The notes beneath the pieces are model-generated. The model was not told the origin of the DNA and searched no databases. It was given only the letters and a program-made list of their open reading frames with translations. The position numbers and the translations under genes were made by a program. A DNA stretch of 64,000 bases from an uncultured Pelagibacteraceae bacterium (lineage in GTDB: Bacteria > Pseudomonadota > Alphaproteobacteria > Pelagibacterales > Pelagibacteraceae). The stretch spans positions 1-64,000 of the forward strand of contig CACMDE010000001.1 in the NCBI GenBank assembly GCA_902612345.1, given 5' to 3'. Of this stretch, positions 39,948 through 47,921 are shown in pieces (the first letter of the stretch is position 1; each line of letters opens with the position of its first letter).

Positions 39948-39958
39948 TCCTCCTTTGT
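39948..39958 (-). promoter_or_regulatory. Near-perfect Shine-Dalgarno for the repeat protein
   Basis: On the minus strand AAAGGAGGAAA lies directly before the ATG at 39945. It contains the full AGGAGG, rare in this window, where most genes have weak or no ribosome sites. Confidence 0.7.
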
Positions 39959-40013
39959 TGAGATTAAGATAATTATGCTTAAAAATTTTTGTATGTGAAA
40001 AGTGATCGTTAAT

Positions 40014-40054
40014 ATTGGACAAATCCATAATTATATAGATTTTATTTGTCTAAT
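40014..40054. promoter_or_regulatory. Inverted repeat upstream of the pLGIC/PrsW operon
   Basis: ATTGGACAAAT and ATTTGTCTAAT are 11-base arms with one mismatch, 19 bases apart, followed by TTTTT. It ends 27 bases before the first gene of the operon in the divergent region. It may be an operator for a dimeric regulator or an RNA hairpin. Confidence 0.35.
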
Positions 40055-40081
40055 TTTTAAGTTAGAATCTCACTAATAAAA

Positions 40082-40543
40082 ATGGCAAAGCTAAGAGAAA
40101 TTTCATCTATAGAACACGGCTTAACAGAAGCCATAAAAAATCTTAAATCAAAAGTAATTGAAGAAGTAACAGGAAAAAGTGAGTCTTATTTAAGAAAATG
40201 TAGTGATCCTGATTTAGATCAACAACTAGACCACAAAGATGCTGTTAAAATTGATAAAGCGTGTGTCCAAAAAGGATTAACACCATACCTTTTAAGAGCA
40301 CATGAATATATTATTCAAAAAGAGCTTAAAAACGTTGTAACTGACCGAAAAGACTTAAATGAGCTTTTGACAAAATTTACTATTTTACATGGTCAATTAC
40401 TATCAGTTATTAATTCTGCAAAAAGTATCAGTGGTCATAAAGGAGAACAAATTTCATCAGTTGAAAAAAAGGACATTTTTGAAGCTTTTGAAGCGCTAGA
40501 AAATAAAATCCACAAAATTAAAACAACAATTGAAAGCAGCTAA
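40082..40543 (+). CDS. Small soluble protein, possibly phage CII-like DNA-binding
   Basis: This 153-aa protein has no membrane segment. The N-terminal half (LTEAIKNLKSKVIEEVTGKS, then ESYLRKCSDPD and a short helix) resembles the helix-turn-helix layout of CII-type phage regulators, but the match is by eye and weak. The C-terminal half is predicted helical. It is first in a tightly packed run of five + strand genes: its stop abuts the PrsW-like gene with one base shared. If it binds DNA it could control this operon, and the inverted repeat at 40014-40054 would be a candidate site. Confidence 0.55.
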   Translation: MAKLREISSIEHGLTEAIKNLKSKVIEEVTGKSESYLRKCSDPDLDQQLDHKDAVKIDKACVQKGLTPYLLRAHEYIIQKELKNVVTDRKDLNELLTKFTILHGQLLSVINSAKSISGHKGEQISSVEKKDIFEAFEALENKIHKIKTTIESS

Positions 40544-41226
40544 TGCAACTTCTTTTAGTAACAATACTTCCGTCAATTTTAATTGTTTTATTCTTTGTAA
40601 AATCAGATAGATTTAAAGAACCAACTAAACAGATAGTAAAAGTTTTTTTTCTAGGAATTCTAATTACTATTCCAGCTTATTTTTTAAACACGTATCTAAG
40701 TGAAATTTGGTATGCTACAAATGCCAGCGAAGGACTTATTTCATCATTTCTTACAGCAGCACCAGTAGAAGAAGGTTTAAAATTATCAGTTTTGTATTTC
40801 TTTGTTTATAAAATGAAAGATTTCAATGAGCCTATAGATGGTATTGTTTATGGGGTAACCGTATCACTTGGTTTTGCAACTTTGGAAAATATTTATTATG
40901 TATATCTTCTTGCGGATTATTTTGAAACAACCTCTATGACATTAGCAATATTAAGATCATTTTCTGCAATTCCGGCCCATGCTGTCTTTGGTATATTTAT
41001 GGGTTATTTTTTCATGAAATATGTATTTATAAAAAAAGGTGACAACTTAATTTTTGCATTTCTAGTACCATTTGTTTTACATGGTTGTTATAATTTATTT
41101 ACGTCCTCTAATTTCTTATTTTCACTAATATTGATATTAATTGCATGGATTTTAGCTATACGAATGTTTTCAAGACTTAAAAAAACTCAAAAGACAAAAC
41201 GAAGAGAATATGAAAAAAAGTTATAA
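40543..41226 (+). CDS. PrsW-type intramembrane metalloprotease
   Basis: This 227-aa protein has about seven membrane helices. The PrsW/CPBP-like catalytic residues are visible: AAPVEEGLKLSVLYFF (Glu77-Glu78), PAHAVFGIFMGYFF (His146) and VLHGCYNLF (His180). PrsW of Bacillus starts the cleavage of an anti-sigma factor, and the wider family cleaves membrane proteins or modifies prenyl groups. No sigma or anti-sigma gene is seen beside it. It overlaps the previous gene by one base and the next by 17, so its product probably acts with the exported protein and channels encoded downstream. Confidence 0.82.
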   Translation: MQLLLVTILPSILIVLFFVKSDRFKEPTKQIVKVFFLGILITIPAYFLNTYLSEIWYATNASEGLISSFLTAAPVEEGLKLSVLYFFVYKMKDFNEPIDGIVYGVTVSLGFATLENIYYVYLLADYFETTSMTLAILRSFSAIPAHAVFGIFMGYFFMKYVFIKKGDNLIFAFLVPFVLHGCYNLFTSSNFLFSLILILIAWILAIRMFSRLKKTQKTKRREYEKKL

Positions 41227-41821
41227 ACTAATAATCTTAATAATAATAAGTTTATTTTTAACTAATTACTCTATTGCCAAGGAGATTAGAACTCGTTTTG
41301 GTTTCTTTATTAATCTACCAAACGAATTTATTGCAATTCAAGATCAAAACCTAGGTGAACTCATGCAAGAATATGAAGGATCAGATATGGATAAAGAATT
41401 TTTCAATGAATTTATGGCAGGGTCTTCAAAAAGTGAAATGAATATTGAATATTATTTCCCTCAAAAAATTGATCCTGAAAGAAACTCAATAAATATAAAT
41501 TATCAAAGAGATACAAGTTTAGATGAAATTATCAAACAAGTTGATTTAGCAACGGAAGTATGTCCTTATTATCTACAAGTTTATAAAGATTTATTTAAAA
41601 AAAATATTAAACAATATTATTGTAAATTTAATAACAATTTAAAATTTAAATATAAGAATATAATTCAAATTAAGCACGATGGACCTTTTAAAGATACGTA
41701 TATGATACAATACCAATTTGATGTTAATAGAAAGATGGTAACATTAACGGTTGGGTGCCAAATTAAACACTGCAAATATATGGAAAATGTTGGAACAAAT
41801 ATAATAAAATCTATAAATTAG
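41210..41821 (+). CDS. Exported protein of unknown function in the channel operon
   Basis: This 203-aa protein has a signal peptide (about residues 1-24, ending near SIAKE), so it is periplasmic or released. The mature part begins TRFGFFINLPNEFIAI and has four cysteines (EVCPYY, QYYCKF, VGCQIKHCKY) that may form two disulfides. No family recognised. It overlaps the PrsW-like gene by 17 bases and ends one base before the first channel gene. It could be a partner or ligand-presenting protein for the channels, but nothing in the sequence proves that. Confidence 0.68.
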   Translation: MKKSYKLIILIIISLFLTNYSIAKEIRTRFGFFINLPNEFIAIQDQNLGELMQEYEGSDMDKEFFNEFMAGSSKSEMNIEYYFPQKIDPERNSININYQRDTSLDEIIKQVDLATEVCPYYLQVYKDLFKKNIKQYYCKFNNNLKFKYKNIIQIKHDGPFKDTYMIQYQFDVNRKMVTLTVGCQIKHCKYMENVGTNIIKSIN

Positions 41822-43387
41822 ATGAGCTTTAATCCAAAAAATTATTTAAAGAAATTATTTTTAGTTTTACTTTTGATTTCATTTCAAAATATTACTTTTT
41901 CTGAGGAAGGTTTTTATCATGAAGATAAATCTATAGCCTGTTCTAATTTTTATAACGCAATTAAAAATAGTGACAATCCCAGAGTTAAAAACTTATTTCC
42001 AAGATTTATATACAAAGATTATGGTTTTTACATTAAATCTACTACTAATTCTAAAGGTGAATGGATCGCTGTCAAAAACGAAAATGGATACTTATTAGTT
42101 GGCGAAGTATATTCCTATAAAACTCTAGGCAAAATAAATCCTGAAGATATTATAGTTAATATAGAGGGTGAAAGAATAACCTCCCTTGATCAATTTAACT
42201 CAATTATTTTTTCAGATAATATAGAAGAAATTACGATCGATTTAATCAAACCTAATGGTGAAAATTATAGCGCTACAATTAATAATCATTGGAATTCATA
42301 TGCACAAATTGAATATAGCTTAGAGGATATTTATGTCTCAAATATAGATATAAAAACTGGAACTGCTACTTTTGCTGTAAGAGAAGCGTTTCAATACAAT
42401 TATGACAAAGAAAATAATGAAGACGATTATTTACATCCAATATTTTTAATAGCAAAAAAATTTCTTGTTGAACCTGTAGAAGAAGGAGAAGAACCTTTTG
42501 TCCATATTTGTAACCCAACATCTGAGCAATTTAAAAATTCTGGTTTATTAAATCCCTTGAACTCTGATACTCGAAAATTAGTAAAATCAGATAAAGATTT
42601 AATTAAAATAAATCATAAAATAACCACCTATGTTGCACCTTTTCAGAATTATAATAATGTGAGAGTAGAAACTGAAAGAACAAGTATTCAAACAGTTAGA
42701 AATCAATTTAATTTAAGATCTTTTCCATTTGATAAGCAAATTATAAAATACCAATTTGCTGATAGTTCTTTTGAAATTGATAAAAGAATTTTATTTTCTC
42801 AATCATTTACAGATCTTACTTTAGATAATTTTATGAAAGTTGATGATATTTCAGGATGGGATAAAAAAAAATATACTATTAAAAGAATCAAACATAGGGA
42901 CACAGTTAATGTAGAAGGTCAATATAGAGATGGAATAAGCATTGAAATAGAGTTAGAGAGGAAACATGGATATTATATTTTTAAAGTAATTTTACCGATT
43001 ATTTTAATTTTATCAGTATGTTGGTCTGTAGTTTGGGTAGATCCAAGAGAGCTAGAGGCAAGATTAACCATAACTATTGTTTGTTTGCTTTCATTAATTG
43101 CATACAATTTTGTGATTGATGCTGAATTGCCAAAACTGGAATATCTCACAGTTTTAGATTGGATAGTTTTAATTTCTTATTTCTATGCAACTGTACCTAA
43201 TTTTTTGAGTATAATTTCATTTAGACTACAAAAAACCGATTTGAAAATGAGTAATCAACTCGAGATAATTAGCAAAAGGTATGGTCTTTCCTCTTATGTT
43301 TTAAGTATTTTTATAATTGTTTGGATAAATGCTTTTTCAAATCCAGACAACTCAAGTAGCCTTATAAATTGGATGGTTCCTTATTGA
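41822..43387 (+). CDS. Pentameric ligand-gated ion channel homologue with N-terminal PDZ-like domain (1)
   Basis: This 521-aa protein has a signal peptide and a PDZ-like segment at about residues 85-145 (KINPEDIIVNIEGERITSLD). A beta-rich domain carries FPFDKQ (F301), the conserved tip of the pLGIC Cys-loop, without flanking cysteines as in prokaryotes. Four membrane helices follow at about 383-405, 413-433, 443-468 and 492-512. M2 and M3, EARLTITIVCLLSLIAYNF then LPKLEYLTVLDW, align with ELIC (RLQTSFTLMLTVVAYAF, LPRLPYTTVID). Leu at 9', Ala at 13' and Phe at 16' are kept. Glu lies at -2' and Arg at 0'; cation selectivity is inference. The last gene is a paralogue. Ligand unknown. Confidence 0.88.
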   Translation: MSFNPKNYLKKLFLVLLLISFQNITFSEEGFYHEDKSIACSNFYNAIKNSDNPRVKNLFPRFIYKDYGFYIKSTTNSKGEWIAVKNENGYLLVGEVYSYKTLGKINPEDIIVNIEGERITSLDQFNSIIFSDNIEEITIDLIKPNGENYSATINNHWNSYAQIEYSLEDIYVSNIDIKTGTATFAVREAFQYNYDKENNEDDYLHPIFLIAKKFLVEPVEEGEEPFVHICNPTSEQFKNSGLLNPLNSDTRKLVKSDKDLIKINHKITTYVAPFQNYNNVRVETERTSIQTVRNQFNLRSFPFDKQIIKYQFADSSFEIDKRILFSQSFTDLTLDNFMKVDDISGWDKKKYTIKRIKHRDTVNVEGQYRDGISIEIELERKHGYYIFKVILPIILILSVCWSVVWVDPRELEARLTITIVCLLSLIAYNFVIDAELPKLEYLTVLDWIVLISYFYATVPNFLSIISFRLQKTDLKMSNQLEIISKRYGLSSYVLSIFIIVWINAFSNPDNSSSLINWMVPY

Positions 43388-43397
43388 TGAAAATATT

Positions 43398-44939
43398 ATG
43401 AGTAAAAAAAAAAATATAATTTATTTATTATTTTTATATTTAATATTTATTCCTTTTAATGCTGAGTCATCAATGTCTCCAAAATGTTTTGAATTATTTG
43501 ACAAAATAAAAAACTCTAAAGACCCCTTAATTTCCAATTATCAAAATTATGAAAACTCTACATATGGTTTTGATTTAGATATGTTTTTAGCCTTTGATGA
43601 TGAAGGCACACGCGAATGGTTGTTTAAAAGAGATGAAAATAATTATCCTTTAGTAGGAAGGTATACTTCTGAAAGTTTGATAAATAAAATAAAATTTGGA
43701 GATAAAATAATTAGTATTAATGGCCAAGAATTAAATTTATTAAATGACGATGAATTATCAGATTTATTTCTTGTTACAGAAAATAACGAAAATATTGTTT
43801 CAAATATTGTATTTGAAAGAAATAAAGAAAAATTCGATTTTGATCTTAAAATAATACTTGAGTATCAACAAGATGATCTAATTCAATTTTATATATCAAA
43901 TATAAGTGAGATCTCACAAATAAAATCTACTTTTAAAGCTGACATTTATTTAGAAACGTCGGTAGATTATGATTATGAAACAGATTCACTTCCACTTGGA
44001 AAATTAATTTTTGATACTTTGGTCTATAAAAACGAAAAAGATGAATGGGACTGGCAACAATGCGATTGGATTCCTGAGGAAAAAATAATTGAATATAATA
44101 TTCCCGATCCTTCGCATGAATTAGCTTTTTTTAATGCTGTTAATATTAATAAAAATACCCAAATCAAAAATATAAGCATATATCCTTGGTCAGAAAAAAT
44201 CGGAGATGATGTAGATTATGATTATTCAACAGTTGATTCTTATACAAGGGGAACATTTGAATTTAAAAATGACTTTGATTTAAAAACATTTCCGTTTGAT
44301 AAACAAAAACTAATTTTTCAAATTGCATACGAAAATGATTTAGATGAGTATTTGATAGATTACGAAAAAGATACAGTTAAAGGTTTAGAATTTGCTGCAC
44401 AAAATATAAATATAAGTGGATGGAATATTGTAAAGCATGATATTAAAAATATTGTTTATAAAGGTCCAACAGGGGATAATTTCAGTGGAATCGAAGTTTC
44501 TTTAGAAATTGAGAGAAAAACTGGATATTATATTTATAAAGTAATTATACCGATATTACTAATATTGCTTGTTTGTTGGTCGGTAGTATGGATTGATGCT
44601 GAAGAATTAGAGTCAAAACTTACAATTACAATTGTATGTTTACTATCACTTATAGCCTATAACTTTGTTATTGATAAAGAGCTTCCAAAATTAGAATATC
44701 TCACAGTCCTTGATTGGATAATATTGGTATCTTATGTTTACGCTACAATACCAAACTTTTTAAGTATAATAACCTTTAAATTATATAAAAAGAAAAATAA
44801 GATAAAGATTAATAAAATAAATTATTTAAGCAAAGTTTTTGGTCCTACATCATATTTAGTAATAATATTTTCAATAATAATCATAAATGTAAATAAATAT
44901 CCTGATACATCAGGTAAATTAATTGCTTGGATGTCATAA
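43398..44939 (+). CDS. Pentameric ligand-gated ion channel homologue with N-terminal PDZ-like domain (2)
   Basis: This 513-aa paralogue of the preceding gene has the same layout. A signal peptide is followed by a PDZ-like segment (KIKFGDKIISINGQELNLL), a ligand-binding-type beta domain with FPFDKQ at F298, and M1 from about 376 (TGYYIYKVIIPILLIL). M2 is ESKLTITIVCLLSLIAYNF, then LPKLEYLTVLDW and M3, and finally M4. The pore region is nearly identical to the neighbour while the extracellular domains differ widely, and the Asp/Glu content is high. This pattern suggests duplication with retained pore and changed ligand, or two subunits of one heteropentamer. It starts 10 bases after the first channel. 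Confidence 0.88.
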   Translation: MSKKKNIIYLLFLYLIFIPFNAESSMSPKCFELFDKIKNSKDPLISNYQNYENSTYGFDLDMFLAFDDEGTREWLFKRDENNYPLVGRYTSESLINKIKFGDKIISINGQELNLLNDDELSDLFLVTENNENIVSNIVFERNKEKFDFDLKIILEYQQDDLIQFYISNISEISQIKSTFKADIYLETSVDYDYETDSLPLGKLIFDTLVYKNEKDEWDWQQCDWIPEEKIIEYNIPDPSHELAFFNAVNINKNTQIKNISIYPWSEKIGDDVDYDYSTVDSYTRGTFEFKNDFDLKTFPFDKQKLIFQIAYENDLDEYLIDYEKDTVKGLEFAAQNINISGWNIVKHDIKNIVYKGPTGDNFSGIEVSLEIERKTGYYIYKVIIPILLILLVCWSVVWIDAEELESKLTITIVCLLSLIAYNFVIDKELPKLEYLTVLDWIILVSYVYATIPNFLSIITFKLYKKKNKIKINKINYLSKVFGPTSYLVIIFSIIIINVNKYPDTSGKLIAWMS

Positions 44940-45007
44940 AATATAATTGTCCAAAGTAAATCATTCTATTTCACAGGAAATTTTACAATCTAATTCATAT
45001 ATTAATT

Positions 45008-45030
45008 CTGTAAGGCAAAAAGCTTTACAG
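45008..45030 (+). promoter_or_regulatory. 5' hairpin before the 47-aa ORF
   Basis: CTGTAAGGC, loop AAAAA, GCTTTACAG form a 9-bp stem with one G-U pair. It ends just before the AAAGGA ribosome site of the 47-aa gene. It may affect translation start or be the end of an upstream transcript, although no U-tract follows. Confidence 0.45.
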
Positions 45031-45042
45031 AAAGGATAAAAG

Positions 45043-45186
45043 ATGACTTTGAAGCAATATTTAATAGCTGGTGTAATAGAGCAAGCTATAGTTCTAGGAG
45101 TGATTTTACCAGCTACAGGATGGTGGTTTAGCTTTTTTGCTCTAACTGCTGTTTGGAACTTAGTTGCTGGTGGATTTGGCAAGTAA
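45043..45186 (+). CDS. 47-aa membrane microprotein
   Basis: This ORF is below the track cutoff. The ATG at 45043 has AAAGGA 6-7 bases upstream and encodes MTLKQYLIAGVIEQAIVLGV through to NLVAGGFGK. One or two hydrophobic helices are visible, with two adjacent Trp near the middle (TGWWFSFF). It is the only gene I can support in the 363-base gap between the second channel and priA. A hairpin precedes it and a terminator-like hairpin follows it, which supports a real small transcript. The opposite-strand 73-aa ORF is its shadow. Confidence 0.6.
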   Translation: MTLKQYLIAGVIEQAIVLGVILPATGWWFSFFALTAVWNLVAGGFGK

Positions 45187-45207
45187 CTATGTGTGGTTTA
45201 AAAAGAT

Positions 45208-45237
45208 AGATCTGGGAGAAATACAGCTCCCAGGTCT
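45208..45237 (+). terminator. Hairpin after the 47-aa ORF
   Basis: AGATCTGGGAG, loop AAATACAG, CTCCCAGGTCT form an 11-bp stem with one G-U pair, 21 bases after the stop. Only AAAATATTAATTT follows, so it is a terminator-like hairpin with a weak U-tract. Confidence 0.6.
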
Positions 45238-45302
45238 AAAATATTAATTTATAACTCTTTGTTTTTATATATTCTTGACAATTAAAGAATCGCCTAAAAT
45301 TA

Positions 45303-47261
45303 ATGAAAATACCTGTTTTATTACCTAATATATTCGATCATCCTTTTACGTATAAGTCAGATAAAAAAGTTGAAGTTGGAAGATACGTTTTAGTTCCATT
45401 TGGTAAGAGCGATGCAGTAGGTGTTGTATGGGACCAATTTGAAAAAGAAAAAAATAACAAAAAGTTTAAAATAAAAAAAATAAAAAATATATTTAATGTC
45501 AATAAACTCAATGAAAATTCTATAAAATTTTTAAACTGGTTTTCAGAATATAATATTGTGCCAAAGGGTATGGCCTTGAAGCTTCATTTATTAAGCAGTG
45601 AAGCAATAGAAGATTTAAAAGAAAAGGAATATCTAAAATTTAATGAAAAACTACAATCTAATAAATATGAATTAAGCAATCAACAACATGAAGCATATAT
45701 GGACTTAATTAAAAAAGATGAAAAATTTAGAACACATGTACTTCAAGGAACAACGGGATCAGGTAAAACAATTGTATACTTTAATGCAATTAAGAAAAAA
45801 ATTGAAGAAGGATATCAGGCATTAATTTTACTACCAGAAATAGGTTTAACAAATGATTTTGAGAAAAAATTTATAGATTTTTTTGGTTTTAGACCTGCTA
45901 TTTGGCACTCATCAGTAACAAAAAAAAATAAAAAAATTATCTGGAGTGGACTAGCCTCTAATAAAATTAAAGTTGTTATTGGTGCTAGATCAGCTTTGTT
46001 TTTACCATTTAAAAATTTAGGTTTAATAACGGTCGATGAAGAGCACGATCAATCGTACAAACAAGATGAAGGAGTTATTTATAATGCTCGTGATATGGCA
46101 ATTTCAAGAGCAAAATTTGAGAATTTACCTATCAATCTGATAAGTGCAGTTCCTTCTGTAGAAACCTACAATAATATTAAACTAAAAAAATACGAATACT
46201 CAAGAATATTGAATAGATATAAAGATGCTAATTTACCAGATCATGAGATCATTGATTTAAAAAAATATAGTTTGGAAAAACAAAAATGGATTTCTCCAAA
46301 GACAATTGAAAAAGTAAAATCCCATCTAGATAAAGGAGATCAGATTTTGTTTTTTTTAAATAGAAGAGGTTTTTCTCCTTTTGTATTATGCAAAAAGTGT
46401 ATCAATGTTTTTTCCTGTCCTAATTGTTCAATAAATCTTGTCTATCACAAAAAAAATAATCAACTTCTCTGTCATTATTGTGGATATAAAACAGGAATGG
46501 ATAGAAATTGTGTTAATGGAAAAAAATGTGATTTAGCTTTTTCTGGCCCAGGTGTTGAAAAAATATCAGAGGAAGTAAAATCTATTTTTTCAGAATATAA
46601 ATCAGTAATTTTTTCTAGTGATACAATGAATAAAAAATCATCAGTAAAAATTTTAGATGATATTATAGAAAATAAAATCAATATTTTAATTGGAACCCAA
46701 ATGGTTTCTAAAGGATTTCATTTTCCTAATTTAAATTGCATTGTTGTTTTAGATATTGATTTAACATCGCAAGGACATGATTTACGTGCAGCTGAAAAAA
46801 ACTTACAATTATATCACCAACTTTCTGGTAGAGCAGGTAGGGCTGGTATGCCTGCTAAAGTTTATTTTCAAACGTATAATATGAACTCAGATGTAATTTC
46901 TCAAATTACTGATGAAGATCCTTTCTTATTTTTAGATAAAGAATTAATCTTAAGAAAAAACTACTCACTGCCACCATTTGAAAGATTTATAGGTATAATA
47001 ATTACATCACCAGACGAGGATAAATTAAAAAAGGAATCATTTATATTACAAGAAAAATTAAACAAAAATTTAAATTGTAAAGTTCTTGGACCTGTAGAGG
47101 CTCCAATATTTAAAATTAAAAAGAATTATAGAAACAGAATTTTAATTAGAGCAAAAAAAGATATGAATATTCAAAAAAAATTATCTGAAATTCTAAAGAT
47201 CCATAAGTCTACAAGTGGAATAAAACTAATAGTTGATGTTGACCCAATTAGCTTCAATTAG
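45303..47261 (+). CDS. priA: Primosomal protein N', replication restart helicase
   Basis: This 652-aa DNA helicase reloads the replisome at stalled forks. The N-terminal 3'-DNA binding domain is followed by a helicase core with Walker A QGTTGSGKTIVYFNAI and the DEAH-like box VDEEHDQSYKQDE. The zinc region has paired cysteines, CKKC, CPNC and CHYC, then a fourth pair with wider spacing (NCVNGKKC). The C-terminal helicase half has GTQMVSKGFHFPNL and QLSGRAGRAG. It lies upstream of the ATP synthase operon with a 54-base gap to the ORF-track start of atpH. Confidence 0.97.
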   Translation: MKIPVLLPNIFDHPFTYKSDKKVEVGRYVLVPFGKSDAVGVVWDQFEKEKNNKKFKIKKIKNIFNVNKLNENSIKFLNWFSEYNIVPKGMALKLHLLSSEAIEDLKEKEYLKFNEKLQSNKYELSNQQHEAYMDLIKKDEKFRTHVLQGTTGSGKTIVYFNAIKKKIEEGYQALILLPEIGLTNDFEKKFIDFFGFRPAIWHSSVTKKNKKIIWSGLASNKIKVVIGARSALFLPFKNLGLITVDEEHDQSYKQDEGVIYNARDMAISRAKFENLPINLISAVPSVETYNNIKLKKYEYSRILNRYKDANLPDHEIIDLKKYSLEKQKWISPKTIEKVKSHLDKGDQILFFLNRRGFSPFVLCKKCINVFSCPNCSINLVYHKKNNQLLCHYCGYKTGMDRNCVNGKKCDLAFSGPGVEKISEEVKSIFSEYKSVIFSSDTMNKKSSVKILDDIIENKINILIGTQMVSKGFHFPNLNCIVVLDIDLTSQGHDLRAAEKNLQLYHQLSGRAGRAGMPAKVYFQTYNMNSDVISQITDEDPFLFLDKELILRKNYSLPPFERFIGIIITSPDEDKLKKESFILQEKLNKNLNCKVLGPVEAPIFKIKKNYRNRILIRAKKDMNIQKKLSEILKIHKSTSGIKLIVDVDPISFN

Positions 47262-47296
47262 CCCTATAAATTAAGCCTTTTTTTAGATTCTGTAAC

Positions 47297-47325
47297 TTGA
47301 ACAGAATAATTTCGTATGGTATTTA
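47297..47325 (+). promoter_or_regulatory. Candidate promoter of the ATP synthase operon
   Basis: TTGAAC (47297-47302) and TATTTA (47320-47325) are 17 bases apart. The -10 covers the ATG at 47316 that the ORF track uses for atpH, so a transcript from here would start near 47332 and could only use the downstream TTG at 47367. Confidence 0.42.
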
Positions 47326-47366
47326 ATCGAAATTTTAAAATAATTCTTAAGAAAATAAGGAACACA

Positions 47367-47921
47367 TTGACTGACCAAAAAGTAACTTTTGCAAGTACAA
47401 ATAGTTATTCGCAAGCATTATATGAGCTTGGAAATGAAGCTGGCTCATTAAGTGAGATTGAGGACCAGGCTTTAGCTATCCTTAAATTAGTTTCAGAAAA
47501 TCATGAAATTAAAAACTTTATAAAAAATCCGATTAACAAAATTGAACAACAAGCAGCTGCCTTTGATTTAATTTCAGATAAATTAAATTTAAATAAACTA
47601 TTAAAAAAATTTTTAAACTTTGTAATTACTAAAAGACGACTCTTTTATGTAGAGAAGATTATTGAGGACTTTATCGATACTTGTTCGAAGAATAGAGGTG
47701 AAATAAAAGCAGATCTTTCATCATCTAAAGAGTTAAATGAAGCAGAAATATTAAAAATAAAAGATGAATTAGCTTCTAATTTTGGAGCAAATATAAAATT
47801 AAACTATAAATATGATCCAAGTTTAATAGGTGGTTTAGTCATAAAAGTTGAAAGTACTATGATTGATACATCTATAAAAAGTAAATTAAAACAATTAGAA
47901 ACAAAAATGGTAGAGGCATAA
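47367..47921 (+). CDS. atpH: F1F0 ATP synthase delta subunit
   Basis: This is the peripheral-stalk subunit that links F1 to the b subunits. I start at the TTG at 47367 (MTDQKVTFASTNSYSQALYE), giving 184 aa, the family norm. The track start at 47316 adds 17 basic residues not usual for AtpH, has no ribosome site, and is overlapped by a promoter-like sequence. The TTG has TAAGGA 5 bases upstream. The C-terminal signature DPSLIGGLVIKVESTMIDTS is present. The stop abuts atpA with no gap. Confidence 0.9.
   Translation: MTDQKVTFASTNSYSQALYELGNEAGSLSEIEDQALAILKLVSENHEIKNFIKNPINKIEQQAAAFDLISDKLNLNKLLKKFLNFVITKRRLFYVEKIIEDFIDTCSKNRGEIKADLSSSKELNEAEILKIKDELASNFGANIKLNYKYDPSLIGGLVIKVESTMIDTSIKSKLKQLETKMVEA

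Noticed and set aside
44961-45182. 73-aa minus-strand ORF
   Set aside because: It is the shadow of the 47-aa + strand ORF and of two hairpins; it lacks a ribosome site, and the + strand ORF has one.
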